From positions 1,798,001 to 1,862,000 of the forward strand of contig NC_009523.1 of the NCBI RefSeq assembly GCF_000016665.1: 64,000 nucleotides of DNA, read 5' to 3'. Position numbers and translations under genes: made by a program. The first letter of the stretch is position 1. Every line of letters begins with the position of its first letter. Shown here in pieces: positions 1 to 9,167 of the stretch. This DNA is from Roseiflexus sp. RS-1. GTDB lineage: Bacteria > Chloroflexota > Chloroflexia > Chloroflexales > Roseiflexaceae. Under the pieces are notes generated by a model. That model made no database searches, was not told the origin of the DNA, and worked only from the letters and a program-made list of their open reading frames with translations.

Positions 1-2170
1 CGCCGGCCAGAAAACGGTCGAGCTGGGCGGTCAGCGTCTCCAGTCGATGGCGCAATTCCTGCTTGTCGCGGTGGGTGATCCGGCCGCCGTGGGTCGTCTG
101 CTGGGCGCGGAACTGGACGAAGGCTCGATCGGCAAGTTCCAGGTCCTCCTGGAATTGCTCGTACTCCTCGGCTGCGCTTCCGAGAAGGAGTTTGTGCTGA
201 ACCGCTTCGCCGACCTTCTTCTCGTGGAACGCTTTTCGCACATCCTCAGCGGTGGCGTATCCGACAAGCGTGTTGCCGGCGCGGATGTTGAAATCAATGT
301 CGGGCAGCGGCTCGATCTGTTCGACCCGCTCGACCTGCGCCGCGAGTTTGAGGAACAGGCGCAGTTTGCAGATCTCGACCGCCTCTTCCATGATGTCCAC
401 GCCGTAGAGATTGTTGATAATGATGGATTTGAGGATGAAGTAGCGCTCATTGGGGTGCTTTCCGATCTGTTCCAGCACCCTTTTGAAATCGCTGAACTGT
501 TCCGGGTGGTGCTTCTTCCCCTGGAGATCTTCGACGAACCGCTCCATCCGCTCCAGGCAGTCGCTGTAGAGCGTCTCCAGGATGCGCAGGGCGGCGAAGA
601 GGAAGGCGCCGGAGCCGCAGGTGGGATCGAGGACGGTGATGTTCTCGATGGCATGCCAGAAGGCGCGCAGGAGTTCCGGTCCTTCGCACTGCACGATGGC
701 ATCGCGCGCGAATTGCCAGATGTCGAGGTTGAGCGTGATGAGATCGTTGATCTGGTGAACCTCGCCGTTGCGCAGCTTCTCGCGGATCTCCAGGCACCGA
801 TTGCGCCGATAAACGTATTCGCGCCAGGTCTCGGTTGCGAGGCGAAGGAGATCGCCACTGGGCGCTTGTTCGAGATTGTAGCGTCTATCGTGCATGCGCG
901 CTTTGGGGTCGTGCATGCCCTTTTGCACGAAATCGGGCAGGTCGGACTCCGGGACGATGGAACCGTCGGCACGCACGACGCCGTGCCGCACGGCCGGATA
1001 GATGTAGCGGTCTGGGTCGTCACGGAGCAGCCGCCACAGGGCCGAATCGGGTTTGAAAGCCACGGCGCACGCCTTGCTGGCGACGTCGAAGATGAAGGGA
1101 ATGATGGTGTTTTTGCTGATGTATTCGGTGATATCCTCCTTCGTGTAATACGCTCCCATCTGCTTCTGGTTGATGTACTTCTCGAAGATGTAGCCGACCA
1201 CATCAGGGTTGATCTCGTTGTCGGCGCGCAGCGGGCGCTCGTCGAGGTGCCAGGCGTACTGGTCGAAGAAGTCGAAGAGCTTCTCGAAGGCAGCGTCGGG
1301 GATGTCGATCTCTGGCCAGCGCGCTTCCAGGTCGTGGACTTCAAAAAAGCCGCCGTTCAGGAATGGCACGTTGCCGAGCAGCTTTTCAAAGGTTGGGTCG
1401 AGCGCGCGCTCGTCCGGCGACTTGCCGAGTCCTTCATGGAAGAGTCGCAGCAGGAAGTAACGGTAGAAACTGTGAAACTTGTTGCTTCCTCTGACTGCCT
1501 GCACCTGCGCAAGGCGGTTGCGCAGGTAGTCGGTATCGCCGTCCAGGAAGCCTTTCTTCTGGATGAAATAGACGAACATCAGCCGGTTGAGCATGAGGGA
1601 CGTGTACCACTGGAGATCCGCGTCCGACGTGATCCCCTGGATGAGCTTGCGGAAGGCCTCGTGCTCTGCCTTGAACCGGTCGTAGAAGCGCCTGGTGACC
1701 CTGTCCACATCGAAGGCAGCGCGGGCGCGGCCGGCTACGTCCACGACGGTGATCCGCTCTTCCTCATCGAGGCTCACAGCGATCTGGTTGAGCCGCTGGA
1801 TGAGCGGGTCACCGGATTGCGAGACGTAGAACCGATGGTCACGGCTGGCCAGCGGCTTGCCCGGTTCCCGCCGCACCCAGTGCCAGACCTGCTGTCCACC
1901 CGGACGATCAACGTAGATGACGAAGTGCTCGCGCGCAGACCTGGTTACGTGGTTGTCAATCTTCAGCCGCGTCGCACGGTCGGGGATGGCGGGGCAGGTA
2001 AAGGCCACGAACCCGCGCTTCTGCGCAACGGCAGTGAGCGCGTAGGTCTGGTTGCCGACGGCAACCTCAAGCCGCTGGTTGTGATTATCCCAACCCAGAT
2101 GCTCCCGAAAAAGCGTCTGAAAGTCGAAGGACTTCAGGCAGTTTCTAACGGCGTCAACATCGAATTTCAT
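1..2170 (-). CDS. Eco57I-type DNA adenine methyltransferase, partial (C-terminus outside window)
   Basis: The frame opens at ATG 2170 and stays open to the window edge (723 codons). Around residue 513 it has DPTCGSGAF, methyltransferase motif I (SAM binding), followed by NLYGVDIMEEAVEICKLRL, which fits motif II. The catalytic NPPY motif should lie beyond position 1 and cannot be seen. The long N-terminal part before motif I is typical of Eco57I/PglX-like enzymes that methylate adenine N6. It starts 4 nt after the helicase stop, with GAGAGGA about 10 nt upstream, so the two are almost certainly co-transcribed. Role inferred: self-modification and perhaps target recognition in a restriction or defence system. 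Confidence 0.85.
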   Translation of the reverse strand, partial: MKFDVDAVRNCLKSFDFQTLFREHLGWDNHNQRLEVAVGNQTYALTAVAQKRGFVAFTCPAIPDRATRLKIDNHVTRSAREHFVIYVDRPGGQQVWHWVRREPGKPLASRDHRFYVSQSGDPLIQRLNQIAVSLDEEERITVVDVAGRARAAFDVDRVTRRFYDRFKAEHEAFRKLIQGITSDADLQWYTSLMLNRLMFVYFIQKKGFLDGDTDYLRNRLAQVQAVRGSNKFHSFYRYFLLRLFHEGLGKSPDERALDPTFEKLLGNVPFLNGGFFEVHDLEARWPEIDIPDAAFEKLFDFFDQYAWHLDERPLRADNEINPDVVGYIFEKYINQKQMGAYYTKEDITEYISKNTIIPFIFDVASKACAVAFKPDSALWRLLRDDPDRYIYPAVRHGVVRADGSIVPESDLPDFVQKGMHDPKARMHDRRYNLEQAPSGDLLRLATETWREYVYRRNRCLEIREKLRNGEVHQINDLITLNLDIWQFARDAIVQCEGPELLRAFWHAIENITVLDPTCGSGAFLFAALRILETLYSDCLERMERFVEDLQGKKHHPEQFSDFKRVLEQIGKHPNERYFILKSIIINNLYGVDIMEEAVEICKLRLFLKLAAQVERVEQIEPLPDIDFNIRAGNTLVGYATAEDVRKAFHEKKVGEAVQHKLLLGSAAEEYEQFQEDLELADRAFVQFRAQQTTHGGRITHRDKQELRHRLETLTAQLDRFLAG

Positions 2171-2174
2171 GGAG

Positions 2175-5100
2175 CTACGTCCTCTCTGTTCCGGACGAGG
2201 CTCCGGGGACCTGGTAATCCGCGCGCCGGAGTCCGAGCGAGCAAATCACCTGGGGTTCGCCTGTTGCACCATCTTCCTCCACGCGGCACAGGCGGCCGTC
2301 TTGTCGCAAGGCGATAACCAGGGATGCCAGATCCTCGTCCGAAACGCCACTCTTGAGCTGGCGGTTGAGCGTATCGGTGGCGGATTGGAGCAGGGGATGC
2401 CTGTAGATGTCCTCGATAGCCTTGAGCAGGTCGGCCGACTCGAAGAGCGTTCCCTTGAGTTGCTCCGCATACCTTTTGAGCCGCTCGTAGGTGCGGAAAC
2501 GCGCGCCCGACGGGCGACCCAGCTGCCCTCCGACCGACTTCTCAGTCTCGACAATAAGCTGGACGCCTCTGGCGACCAGGTCGTGGTGATTCTCGGCGCG
2601 CGGCAGGGCCTGGGTGTCTGGTGCGCACTCGGCGGCTTTAAGAATGGCAAACTGCGACTCGGTGACACTGTTTCCTTGCGCGTCGATCCATGCAAGCGCG
2701 TCGTTGCCTTCGGCAGTGCGAAGGTAGACCAGCGCCCCCTCGGGGCGATCTGAGGCGGGCTGATGTGGTTTCGTGGAGTACACCACATTCGGTAAGGCCG
2801 GGATGAGCTTCTCAAGCTCCGGGTACTGATCAATGGCGTTCTTCCAGATCTGGTAGGCGTAGGAGGCGAGGTCAACTTCCGTATCCTCATCGCCATCTAA
2901 AATGCCCGCCTTCTCAGTGTACAGGTCGTGGAGCGACCGGTCATTGCGCTCGCCTTCAAAGAACGCCTCATCGGCGCCGACCACCTCTGCGTTCTCGCGG
3001 AGCCGTTGCATCACCCGCGCGCGCAACCGGATGATCCGTTCCACGCCATCGGCGGGGAGGAACGAGTAGCACAAAATCCGGTCCGATTTCTGGCCGATCC
3101 GGTCCACGCGCCCGGCCCGCTGGATAAGCCGGATAATGGCCCAGGGCAGGTCGTAGTTGACGATGATGGAGCAGTCCTGGAGGTTCTGCCCCTCACTCAG
3201 AACATCCGTCGTCAGCACGACGCGCAGTTCGTCTTCGGGAGCAATGCGGTCGCGCCGCTCATTGCTGACGGGACTGAAGCGGTAGGCGATAGCCGTCGGA
3301 TCGGCGGTGTCGCCCGTCACGGCGGCGATAGCGTGCAGTCCGTGGGCTTCGAGCTGCTCCTCCAGGTACTTGACCGTATCGGCGAACTGAGAGAAGACGA
3401 GAACCTTTTCCTCTGGATGTCGCTCCTTTAAGAGCTCAAGGAGCGCTTTGAGCTTCTCGTCTTGAGCGGCATCCCACACGCCGACAAGCGTCAGCACTTC
3501 CATCAGCGCCTGCGCATCCTTGCGCAGATCCCTGGCGAGCGCTTCTTTATTGAAGAGTTCCAGCCTCAACCACTTGAAGCAGCGTTTGAATTGGGTGGCA
3601 TAGACGTTATAGATTCCAGCGGCACGGCGTTGAATCTCCCGCTCCGTCAGTTGGCTGCGAGCTGGTTTATCCAGTTCCCTGGGCGTGTCGTCATTGTCGT
3701 CCTCGGTCGCTGCCTCCCACAGGTCGCTGTCCTGGTCATTCGCCCAGGTGTCAAGGAGGCCCATATCCTGGGCGCCGATGGGGAGCGGCAGTCCTTGTTC
3801 AATGGCGTGGAGGAAGATGTAATTGCGCAGGATGTGGCGCTCCAGCGACAGGATGAAGGAATAGCCGCTGCTCTCCAGGCGCTTGAACAAGTTTGTGCGG
3901 CAGAAGCCCTTGAGGCGCGTGCCGGCGCGGGAGAGATCGGCCAACACCCTGGCTTCTTCCGCTGTGGACCGCTTGTGGGATGAGGGCTTCAGGTAATTCC
4001 CCAGTCCATAGCGTGGCAGCGTGAGGTTGTTCACCCTCTGCACGACGTCGTCGGCGAAGAGGCGCGCGTACTGATCGGCGGGGTCGTTCTCATTGATCGT
4101 GAACTTGACCGTCTTCGGCACGCGGGTCGGGAAGTAGGAGCGCGCGCCGTTTGCGAACTCGAGGTACTTGCGGTTTTGAGCAGGGTCGAGTTTGGCGTAG
4201 TTCTCCTGGATAAAGGTGCGGGTGCGGCGGATCAGATACAAGCGCATAAGGTCGCGCCAGTCGTCGGCGTACTCACTTTTCTCGAATGCTGCGAGAGACC
4301 GGACGGGGCATTGGTAGCGGCGGACGAATTCGGTCTCTCCCAGATCGCGCAGCAGCCTCTCCGGCCGGATGCCGATGTCCCTGGATTCGTCAATGAACAG
4401 CCGGAGTTGGTTTGAGAGGTCGAGATAGGTCTTGTTGTAGGGCGTAGCCGACAGCAAGATGACGCGACTGTCATTCGAGGCGATGTAATCGGCAATGGCG
4501 CGGTATCGTTTGCTGTTGCGATTGCGCAGGTTGTGGCTCTCGTCAATGACGACCAGGCGGAAGCGGCGAAGGTTGGGAAGCTCTTGCTGGACTCGCGTGA
4601 TCGAAAGCACCATAGCGCGGAGGCGGTATTGCTGCCGATAATCCTCCCACATCGGAACCAGGTTCTTGGGGCAGATGATGAGCGTCTCAACGCCGTAATC
4701 GTCCTCAAAAATCCGCGCCAGGGCCGTCGCCATAAGGGTCTTGCCCAGACCGACCACATCGCCGATAACGACGCCGCCGCGCTTGTTCAGGTGATGCGCA
4801 GCGATTTTGACGGCGGCCTTCTGGAACTCAAGCAGCTTATTGTCGAAGTCGCTCGGGATGCGAAACTCGGTGAGGCCCGCCCGCGCCTCCTGAGAAAGGT
4901 GGTAGGCTATCTTGATGTAGATATAATAGGGAGGGATCGGTTCTGTCCGCGCCCAGCTCTCGTTGATGATCTCGACCAGCTCCTTAGAGATGTCGAGGCA
5001 GAATCGGTCGTTCCAACGATCCTCGAACCATCGGGCGAGCTTGTCGCAGGCGTCGTGATCGAGGACGTCTATGTTGAGCTCCCCTTGCCCGGCAAGCCCC

Positions 5101-5597
5101 GCCAGGGTCAGGTTGCTACTGCCGAGGTAGCCGATCTTCGGGTTGAGCGGGTCTCGTCGAAAGAGCAGATAGAGCTTGGCATGAAGCGGATGGCGCAGAA
5201 AGAGCTTGACAACCACCTTCTTAGCAACGATTTGCGAGGCCAGGCGCTGCAGCCCTGCCTCGTCCTCGTTCGTCGGAACGCCCACGATAAGCTGGTCGCG
5301 GAACTCCTGGGCCAGCTTGCGCTTCAGAACAGTGGCAGTGGCCTGGTCGATGTCGTGCCCATCCCTACCGAACCTCAGGGCCTGCTTAAGCTGGTCTTGC
5401 GGCATCTGCTGCATGCCGACCAATAGCCGGCAACAGTGCCCCTCACCGCCAGCCCACCTGTCGACGAGGGGAGATAGTTGCTTCCATCCACGCAGGTTGA
5501 AGTAGCCGACGCAAAAGTCCGCCCGTTCCGACAGCTTCATCGCATCGGTCAGGGCAGACAAGAGATGCTTCTCGATGTTATCAAAGATTTGCGGCAT
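2175..5597 (-). CDS. PLD-domain SNF2-type helicase, predicted restriction/defence effector
   Basis: 1140 aa. The N-terminal part holds one phospholipase-D-like HKD motif (H139-x-K141, D149, then GSSN 159-162), a nuclease signature. A SNF2/superfamily-2 helicase follows: Walker A GDVVGLGKT (K286), DESH box, LLSATPYNKT, and a C-terminal helicase domain with SEGQNLQ and QRAGRVDRIGQ (motif VI). Single-HKD proteins usually act as dimers. It is the first gene of a pair with the methyltransferase 4 nt downstream. Known relatives are the SNF2 helicases and PLD proteins of DISARM and similar methylase-helicase loci, but here PLD and helicase are one chain. Predicted role: ATP-driven DNA translocation and cleavage of unmodified DNA (inference). 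Confidence 0.88.
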   Translation of the reverse strand: MPQIFDNIEKHLLSALTDAMKLSERADFCVGYFNLRGWKQLSPLVDRWAGGEGHCCRLLVGMQQMPQDQLKQALRFGRDGHDIDQATATVLKRKLAQEFRDQLIVGVPTNEDEAGLQRLASQIVAKKVVVKLFLRHPLHAKLYLLFRRDPLNPKIGYLGSSNLTLAGLAGQGELNIDVLDHDACDKLARWFEDRWNDRFCLDISKELVEIINESWARTEPIPPYYIYIKIAYHLSQEARAGLTEFRIPSDFDNKLLEFQKAAVKIAAHHLNKRGGVVIGDVVGLGKTLMATALARIFEDDYGVETLIICPKNLVPMWEDYRQQYRLRAMVLSITRVQQELPNLRRFRLVVIDESHNLRNRNSKRYRAIADYIASNDSRVILLSATPYNKTYLDLSNQLRLFIDESRDIGIRPERLLRDLGETEFVRRYQCPVRSLAAFEKSEYADDWRDLMRLYLIRRTRTFIQENYAKLDPAQNRKYLEFANGARSYFPTRVPKTVKFTINENDPADQYARLFADDVVQRVNNLTLPRYGLGNYLKPSSHKRSTAEEARVLADLSRAGTRLKGFCRTNLFKRLESSGYSFILSLERHILRNYIFLHAIEQGLPLPIGAQDMGLLDTWANDQDSDLWEAATEDDNDDTPRELDKPARSQLTEREIQRRAAGIYNVYATQFKRCFKWLRLELFNKEALARDLRKDAQALMEVLTLVGVWDAAQDEKLKALLELLKERHPEEKVLVFSQFADTVKYLEEQLEAHGLHAIAAVTGDTADPTAIAYRFSPVSNERRDRIAPEDELRVVLTTDVLSEGQNLQDCSIIVNYDLPWAIIRLIQRAGRVDRIGQKSDRILCYSFLPADGVERIIRLRARVMQRLRENAEVVGADEAFFEGERNDRSLHDLYTEKAGILDGDEDTEVDLASYAYQIWKNAIDQYPELEKLIPALPNVVYSTKPHQPASDRPEGALVYLRTAEGNDALAWIDAQGNSVTESQFAILKAAECAPDTQALPRAENHHDLVARGVQLIVETEKSVGGQLGRPSGARFRTYERLKRYAEQLKGTLFESADLLKAIEDIYRHPLLQSATDTLNRQLKSGVSDEDLASLVIALRQDGRLCRVEEDGATGEPQVICSLGLRRADYQVPGASSGTERT

Positions 5598-6005
5598 GAT
5601 TTGCGTTACCGTTTCCTCTTTTATTCAAACGGCAAGTTTTCTGCACCATGATGCCGGATTTCAAGGTTTTTCTCTCCACAGCATCTTGATGCTTTGAATC
5701 AACGCTCCATCAGCGAGAGAATGCGGATAGTCGGTGAATATCGACCATTCGGGTGCGTATTGAACACGTTATTGTCGATGCGAAGTATCATTAGAGCATA
5801 TCAGATGTCGTCATTCGTTCAGAGTTCTGAGGCAGGGTGATGGAAACATGCCAGGTATTGCACAACTTACGCTCGCAAAAGCAGAGGGAATACTGAATAA
5901 TCAACATAAACCTTGATGATATCTACTCAATCTTGCGGAGTGAGCATGTGCAATCTCAGAGGTACAGGCCGTTAATGTGACTAAAGTATAATGAGGAACC
6001 CTTCC
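5598..6005. other. Non-coding, relatively AT-rich spacer upstream of the helicase
   Basis: No open frame with family features or a convincing ribosome site was found; a 21-codon frame at 5848 is too short to claim. The stretch is visibly richer in A and T than its neighbours. It must hold the promoter of the helicase-methyltransferase pair, but no clear -35/-10 pair was recognised. Confidence 0.4.
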
Positions 6006-6121
6006 AATGTCAACGCCTGTGCCCAACGTTCAACGGTTGCCGCTTTCTCTTTTCTCTCTCCTCACTCCTCTTCCCTCACTATGTCAACGCCTGTGCCCGA
6101 CGTTCAACGGTTGCCGCTTCG
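6006..6121. repeat. Direct repeat pair around a pyrimidine heptad tract
   Basis: A block of about 42 bp starting ATGTCAACGCCTGTGCCC occurs at 6006-6047 and again at 6079-6120 with one mismatch seen (A/G). Between the copies lies a CT-rich tract that splits into 7-nt units (TTCTCTT, TTCTCTC, TCCTCAC, TCCTCTT, CCCTCAC). The block sits just upstream of the SDR gene. Confidence 0.8.
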
Positions 6122-6178
6122 CGCACTGGCGGGTATAATCCGTGTAGCAGGATTGTGCGCCAATGCGGGAGTAAGAAC

Positions 6179-6898
6179 ATGCGTCTTCAAGGGCGGGTAG
6201 CGATTATCATCGGGGCTTCGAGCGGCGTCGGGTATGAGACGGCACGGCGTCTGGCTCGCGAAGGTGTGTCGGTGGTGGCTGCGGCGCGACGCCGCGACCG
6301 GCTTGAGTCGCTGGTGGCTGAGATTGCCGGAGAAGGGGGGCGGGCGGTTGCGATTCCAACCGATGTGACTGACTCGGAACAGGTGGAGCGATTGGTCGAA
6401 AGTGCGGTCAATCTGTTCGGGCGGGTTGATATTCTGGTCAACTCGGCGGGGGTGACGCACAAAATTGCGCCGCTCGAGCAGTTCAGCAATGATGATTTTC
6501 GGCTGGTGATCGAGACCAATCTGCATGGAACATTCTATGCGGCGCGTGCAGTTATTCCCCACATGAAGCGTCAGCGATCCGGTACGATTGTCAATATCGC
6601 CTCGCGGGTGGGGAAGATCGGTATTGCCAATATCGCTCCATTCTGCGCAGCCAAATTTGCGCTCGACGGTCTCAGTCAGGCGCTTGGCGCAGAGTTGCGT
6701 CCGTACAATGTTTTTGTGACCACTATCTTTCCAGGGCTGATCAACACCGAACTGGAACCGCTCAATCCCGGCGAAGAGTTTCGTCGGCGCCTGATGACGG
6801 CTGCCGATGTAGCGGAGGTTATTCTGTGGGTATGCACGCTTCCGCCGACGGTACGGGTTGATGAACTGCCGATCATGCCGCGTCAGATCGACATGTGA
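6179..6898 (+). CDS. Short-chain dehydrogenase/reductase with Phe in place of the catalytic Tyr
   Basis: 239 aa from ATG 6179, chosen because GGGAG lies 7 nt upstream; an in-frame ATG at 6155 lacks this. Rossmann fold with GASSGVG for NAD(P), NSAG after strand 4 and a catalytic Ser in NIASRV. The usual Y-x3-K reads F-C-A-A-K: Ser is followed 13 residues later by Phe (TTC) and then Lys at the correct spacing. Loss of the Tyr hydroxyl should cripple ordinary hydride-transfer chemistry, so activity is doubtful or altered. Substrate unknown. The 3' end overlaps the convergent neighbour by 26 nt. Confidence 0.85.
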   Translation: MRLQGRVAIIIGASSGVGYETARRLAREGVSVVAAARRRDRLESLVAEIAGEGGRAVAIPTDVTDSEQVERLVESAVNLFGRVDILVNSAGVTHKIAPLEQFSNDDFRLVIETNLHGTFYAARAVIPHMKRQRSGTIVNIASRVGKIGIANIAPFCAAKFALDGLSQALGAELRPYNVFVTTIFPGLINTELEPLNPGEEFRRRLMTAADVAEVILWVCTLPPTVRVDELPIMPRQIDM

Positions 6899-8039
6899 CC
6901 TCGTGCGCGGCGCTGGCGTTGCGGATCGCGGTCGATGAAAGGTCGATGCGAAACAGGCGTTCGGGCAGTTCGCGGAAGAGGGGGCGCAGTGCGGGCGGCA
7001 TGTCGATATCCGCCAGGGTGCGGAAGATGCCGTCCCTGACACGCCCGGCAACCAGGAAGGTGCAGCGTTGTGCGGCAATCCTGGCGAATGCCGCGTCACG
7101 ACCGGCTTCGCCGTCGTAGTAGCGCGGATCGATGATCCGAAGCGCGGTATCATATCCGATCACGAACGTGCATCCGGGAAAGAGGTCGGCTTTCTGAACG
7201 AAGAGTGGCGCGCGCGTCAGCACCACGGGGTAGCGCCCGCGGAACTGATCAAGGCGGCGCTCCAGTTCGATGTATCGCAATGGCGGTTTGTCGGCGTTCA
7301 GCACCGGCAGTTCGAATGTCACCGGTGTATCGAGCACCACGGCTGCCGCCTGCGCCAGATACTCGTGACCGGCATGGAGCGGGTTGAACGAACCAGACAG
7401 CAATGCAGCCGGCGGTGCGCCTTCGCGACAGATACGACCATCTTTGCCAACAAAGACCGCTGCAATGTCACCGTTCAGCAGGAGCATCAGCGGATCAGGG
7501 GACGCTTCTTCCTCCACCTCGACGGTTTCGGAGGGTTCCAGCGCCAGCGCAGGCGGTGCGACGCCACACGCCTCGGCGATTGCGCGTATAATCAGCAGGC
7601 TTATCAACGCCTCCTCGCCAGCACGATCACGCGCGCCTTTGGCGAGGGTCAGTCTGGAGACTCGCAACGTTGCGCCGTCGTAGACGGCAACCGAGCAACC
7701 GTGATCACCACGTTTGACGCGGTCGGTTGCGATAGCGGCAGTGCAGGCGACCCCCAGGCATGGTGCAGCGCCATCGGTCAGGCGCAGGGCGCGGCGGTAC
7801 GCGGCTTCAGCCATGGCGCGCGCCGTAGCGGCAGAGACGAACTTTTCCGGCGTCGCGCCGATCAGATCGGCGAGAGACGCGGCGGCGTAACGGTCGGTCG
7901 CCTCCAGCACTGTGCGAGACGAACCGGGGACGCTGTGCAGCCAGAAGAGCGCCAGGCTTCCGGCGCCAGCAAACTCGAAGACCAGGCGATGGGGCGTTTG
8001 ATGAATGGACGTGATCGTCTCTTGAGGCATTGGCATCAT
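6873..8039 (-). CDS. CinA-like domain fused to HxGH nucleotidyltransferase
   Basis: 388 aa. Residues about 10-160 resemble the CinA C-terminal (PncC, nicotinamide-nucleotide amidohydrolase) fold: VPGSS, an alpha/beta layout and a VACTAAI segment. The PncC AESCTGG motif and its Lys are not recognisable, so this half may be non-catalytic. Residues about 210-375 are an adenylyl/cytidylyltransferase: SGSFNPLHAGH carries the HxGH motif and ISSTAIR-like LSSTAIR closes the site, as in NadD/NMNAT. Together they suggest a role in pyridine-nucleotide or related metabolism (inference). Start uncertain among Met1, Met2 and Met4; no strong ribosome site. Overlaps the SDR gene tail to tail. Confidence 0.82.
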   Translation of the reverse strand: MMPMPQETITSIHQTPHRLVFEFAGAGSLALFWLHSVPGSSRTVLEATDRYAAASLADLIGATPEKFVSAATARAMAEAAYRRALRLTDGAAPCLGVACTAAIATDRVKRGDHGCSVAVYDGATLRVSRLTLAKGARDRAGEEALISLLIIRAIAEACGVAPPALALEPSETVEVEEEASPDPLMLLLNGDIAAVFVGKDGRICREGAPPAALLSGSFNPLHAGHEYLAQAAAVVLDTPVTFELPVLNADKPPLRYIELERRLDQFRGRYPVVLTRAPLFVQKADLFPGCTFVIGYDTALRIIDPRYYDGEAGRDAAFARIAAQRCTFLVAGRVRDGIFRTLADIDMPPALRPLFRELPERLFRIDLSSTAIRNASAAHEVTCRSDAA

Positions 8040-8092
8040 AAGAAATAGTGTACCACGATTTACCCGCCTTTGCCTGAAAGCGACCAGAATCT

Positions 8093-9019
8093 ATGAATGG
8101 ACGCGCAACACTGACCCGTTTTGCATGGCTGTCGATCGCTGCGGCAATCGTCACCATTTCGCTGAAAGCCGGTGCGTATCTGGTCACCGGTTCGGTTGGT
8201 CTTCTGTCCGATGCGCTGGAGTCACTGGTCAACCTGGTAGCGGCGATTATTGCGCTGATTGCGCTGACGATTGCGGCGCAACCGCCGGACGAGGACCATT
8301 CCTACGGGCACGAGAAAGCGGAATACTTTTCGAGCGGCGTCGAAGGGGCGCTGATCCTGATAGCCGCTTTGAGCATTGCGTTCGCAGCGGTTGGGCGCAT
8401 CCTTCATCCACAGCCGATTGAGCAACCGGAATTGGGTCTGACAATCGCAGTCATCGCGTCGCTGGTGAACCTGGTGGTGGCGCAGATATTGATCCGTGCC
8501 GGTCGGCGTTATGAATCGATCACGCTTGAAGCCGATGCGCACCATCTGATGACCGATGTCTACACGTCGGCAGGCGTCATCGTCGGCGTGGCGCTGGTCA
8601 GTCTCACCGGCTGGTATCTGCTCGACCCGCTGATTGCGCTGGCGGTCGCCGGGCACATTGTCTGGACCGGTGTTCAGTTGTTGCGGCGATCAGTGGCGGG
8701 GTTGATGGATACATCGCTGCCGGCGGCTGAACGCGAGGTGCTGGATGCAACGCTGGCGCCGTTTCGTGATGAGGGGATCATTTTCCACGCACTCCGCACC
8801 CGCCAATCGGGCGCGCGACGTTTTGTGTCGTTCCATGTTCTGGTGCCGGGAACGTGGAGCGTCCGTCGTGGACATACGCTGCTGGAACAGGTCGAGCGCG
8901 ATGTGCGCAAGGCGCTGCCGAATACGACCGTCTTCACCCACCTGGAGCCGATCGAAGATCCGGCGTCGTTTCAGGATACGGCGCTCGACCGCGTTGAAGA
9001 GACGAAGGATCAGCACTGA
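8093..9019 (+). CDS. Cation diffusion facilitator (divalent metal exporter)
   Basis: 308 aa with about six transmembrane segments and a soluble C-terminal domain, as in FieF/ZitB proteins that exchange Zn, Fe, Mn or Co for protons across the inner membrane. The transmembrane metal site is D40 with Ser at 44, and H151-x3-D155 (HHLMTD); YiiP has Asp where Ser44 is, so specificity may differ from classic Zn exporters. A histidine/acid loop ([14 protein letters not shown]) follows TM2. The C-terminal domain (about 205-300) is the usual cytosolic dimerisation module. Divergent from the CinA-fusion gene with a 53-nt gap. Confidence 0.9.
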   Translation: MNGRATLTRFAWLSIAAAIVTISLKAGAYLVTGSVGLLSDALESLVNLVAAIIALIALTIAAQPPDEDHSYGHEKAEYFSSGVEGALILIAALSIAFAAVGRILHPQPIEQPELGLTIAVIASLVNLVVAQILIRAGRRYESITLEADAHHLMTDVYTSAGVIVGVALVSLTGWYLLDPLIALAVAGHIVWTGVQLLRRSVAGLMDTSLPAAEREVLDATLAPFRDEGIIFHALRTRQSGARRFVSFHVLVPGTWSVRRGHTLLEQVERDVRKALPNTTVFTHLEPIEDPASFQDTALDRVEETKDQH

Positions 9020-9035
9020 ATGAGGCTTTATTCCC

Positions 9036-9125
9036 GTGCGCTTGTACCCCTCATTCCCCCTGCCCCCTTCTCCCACAAGGGGAGAAGGGGGAGTCTGGGC
9101 GTCCTGAAGACCCTGGGGGCAGGCA
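9036..9125 (-). repeat. Dispersed palindromic repeat (copy 1, reverse orientation)
   Basis: Holds a hairpin at 9063-9091 (CCCCCTTCTCCC, short loop, complementary arm) with flanks GACGCCCAGACT and TACAAGCGCACGGGAAT when read on the minus strand. The same core and flanks recur at 14358-14420 and around the IS at 14491-15950. Lies between the CDF and qor 3' ends, so it may also act as a bidirectional terminator. Confidence 0.85.
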
Positions 9126-9167
9126 TTCAGCGCAACATGAGGACGCTCATCGTGCGTCGGGTGCGGA

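Noticed and set aside
31-1344. Minus-strand frame of about 437 codons rich in Ser, Arg and Thr
   Set aside because: It is a different phase of the methyltransferase gene with low-complexity composition and no motif.
47-2317. Long plus-strand open frame of about 750 codons opposite the methyltransferase
   Set aside because: It is the mirror of the real minus-strand gene; the minus frame carries DPTCGSGAF and runs 4 nt from the helicase stop, the plus frame has no family features.
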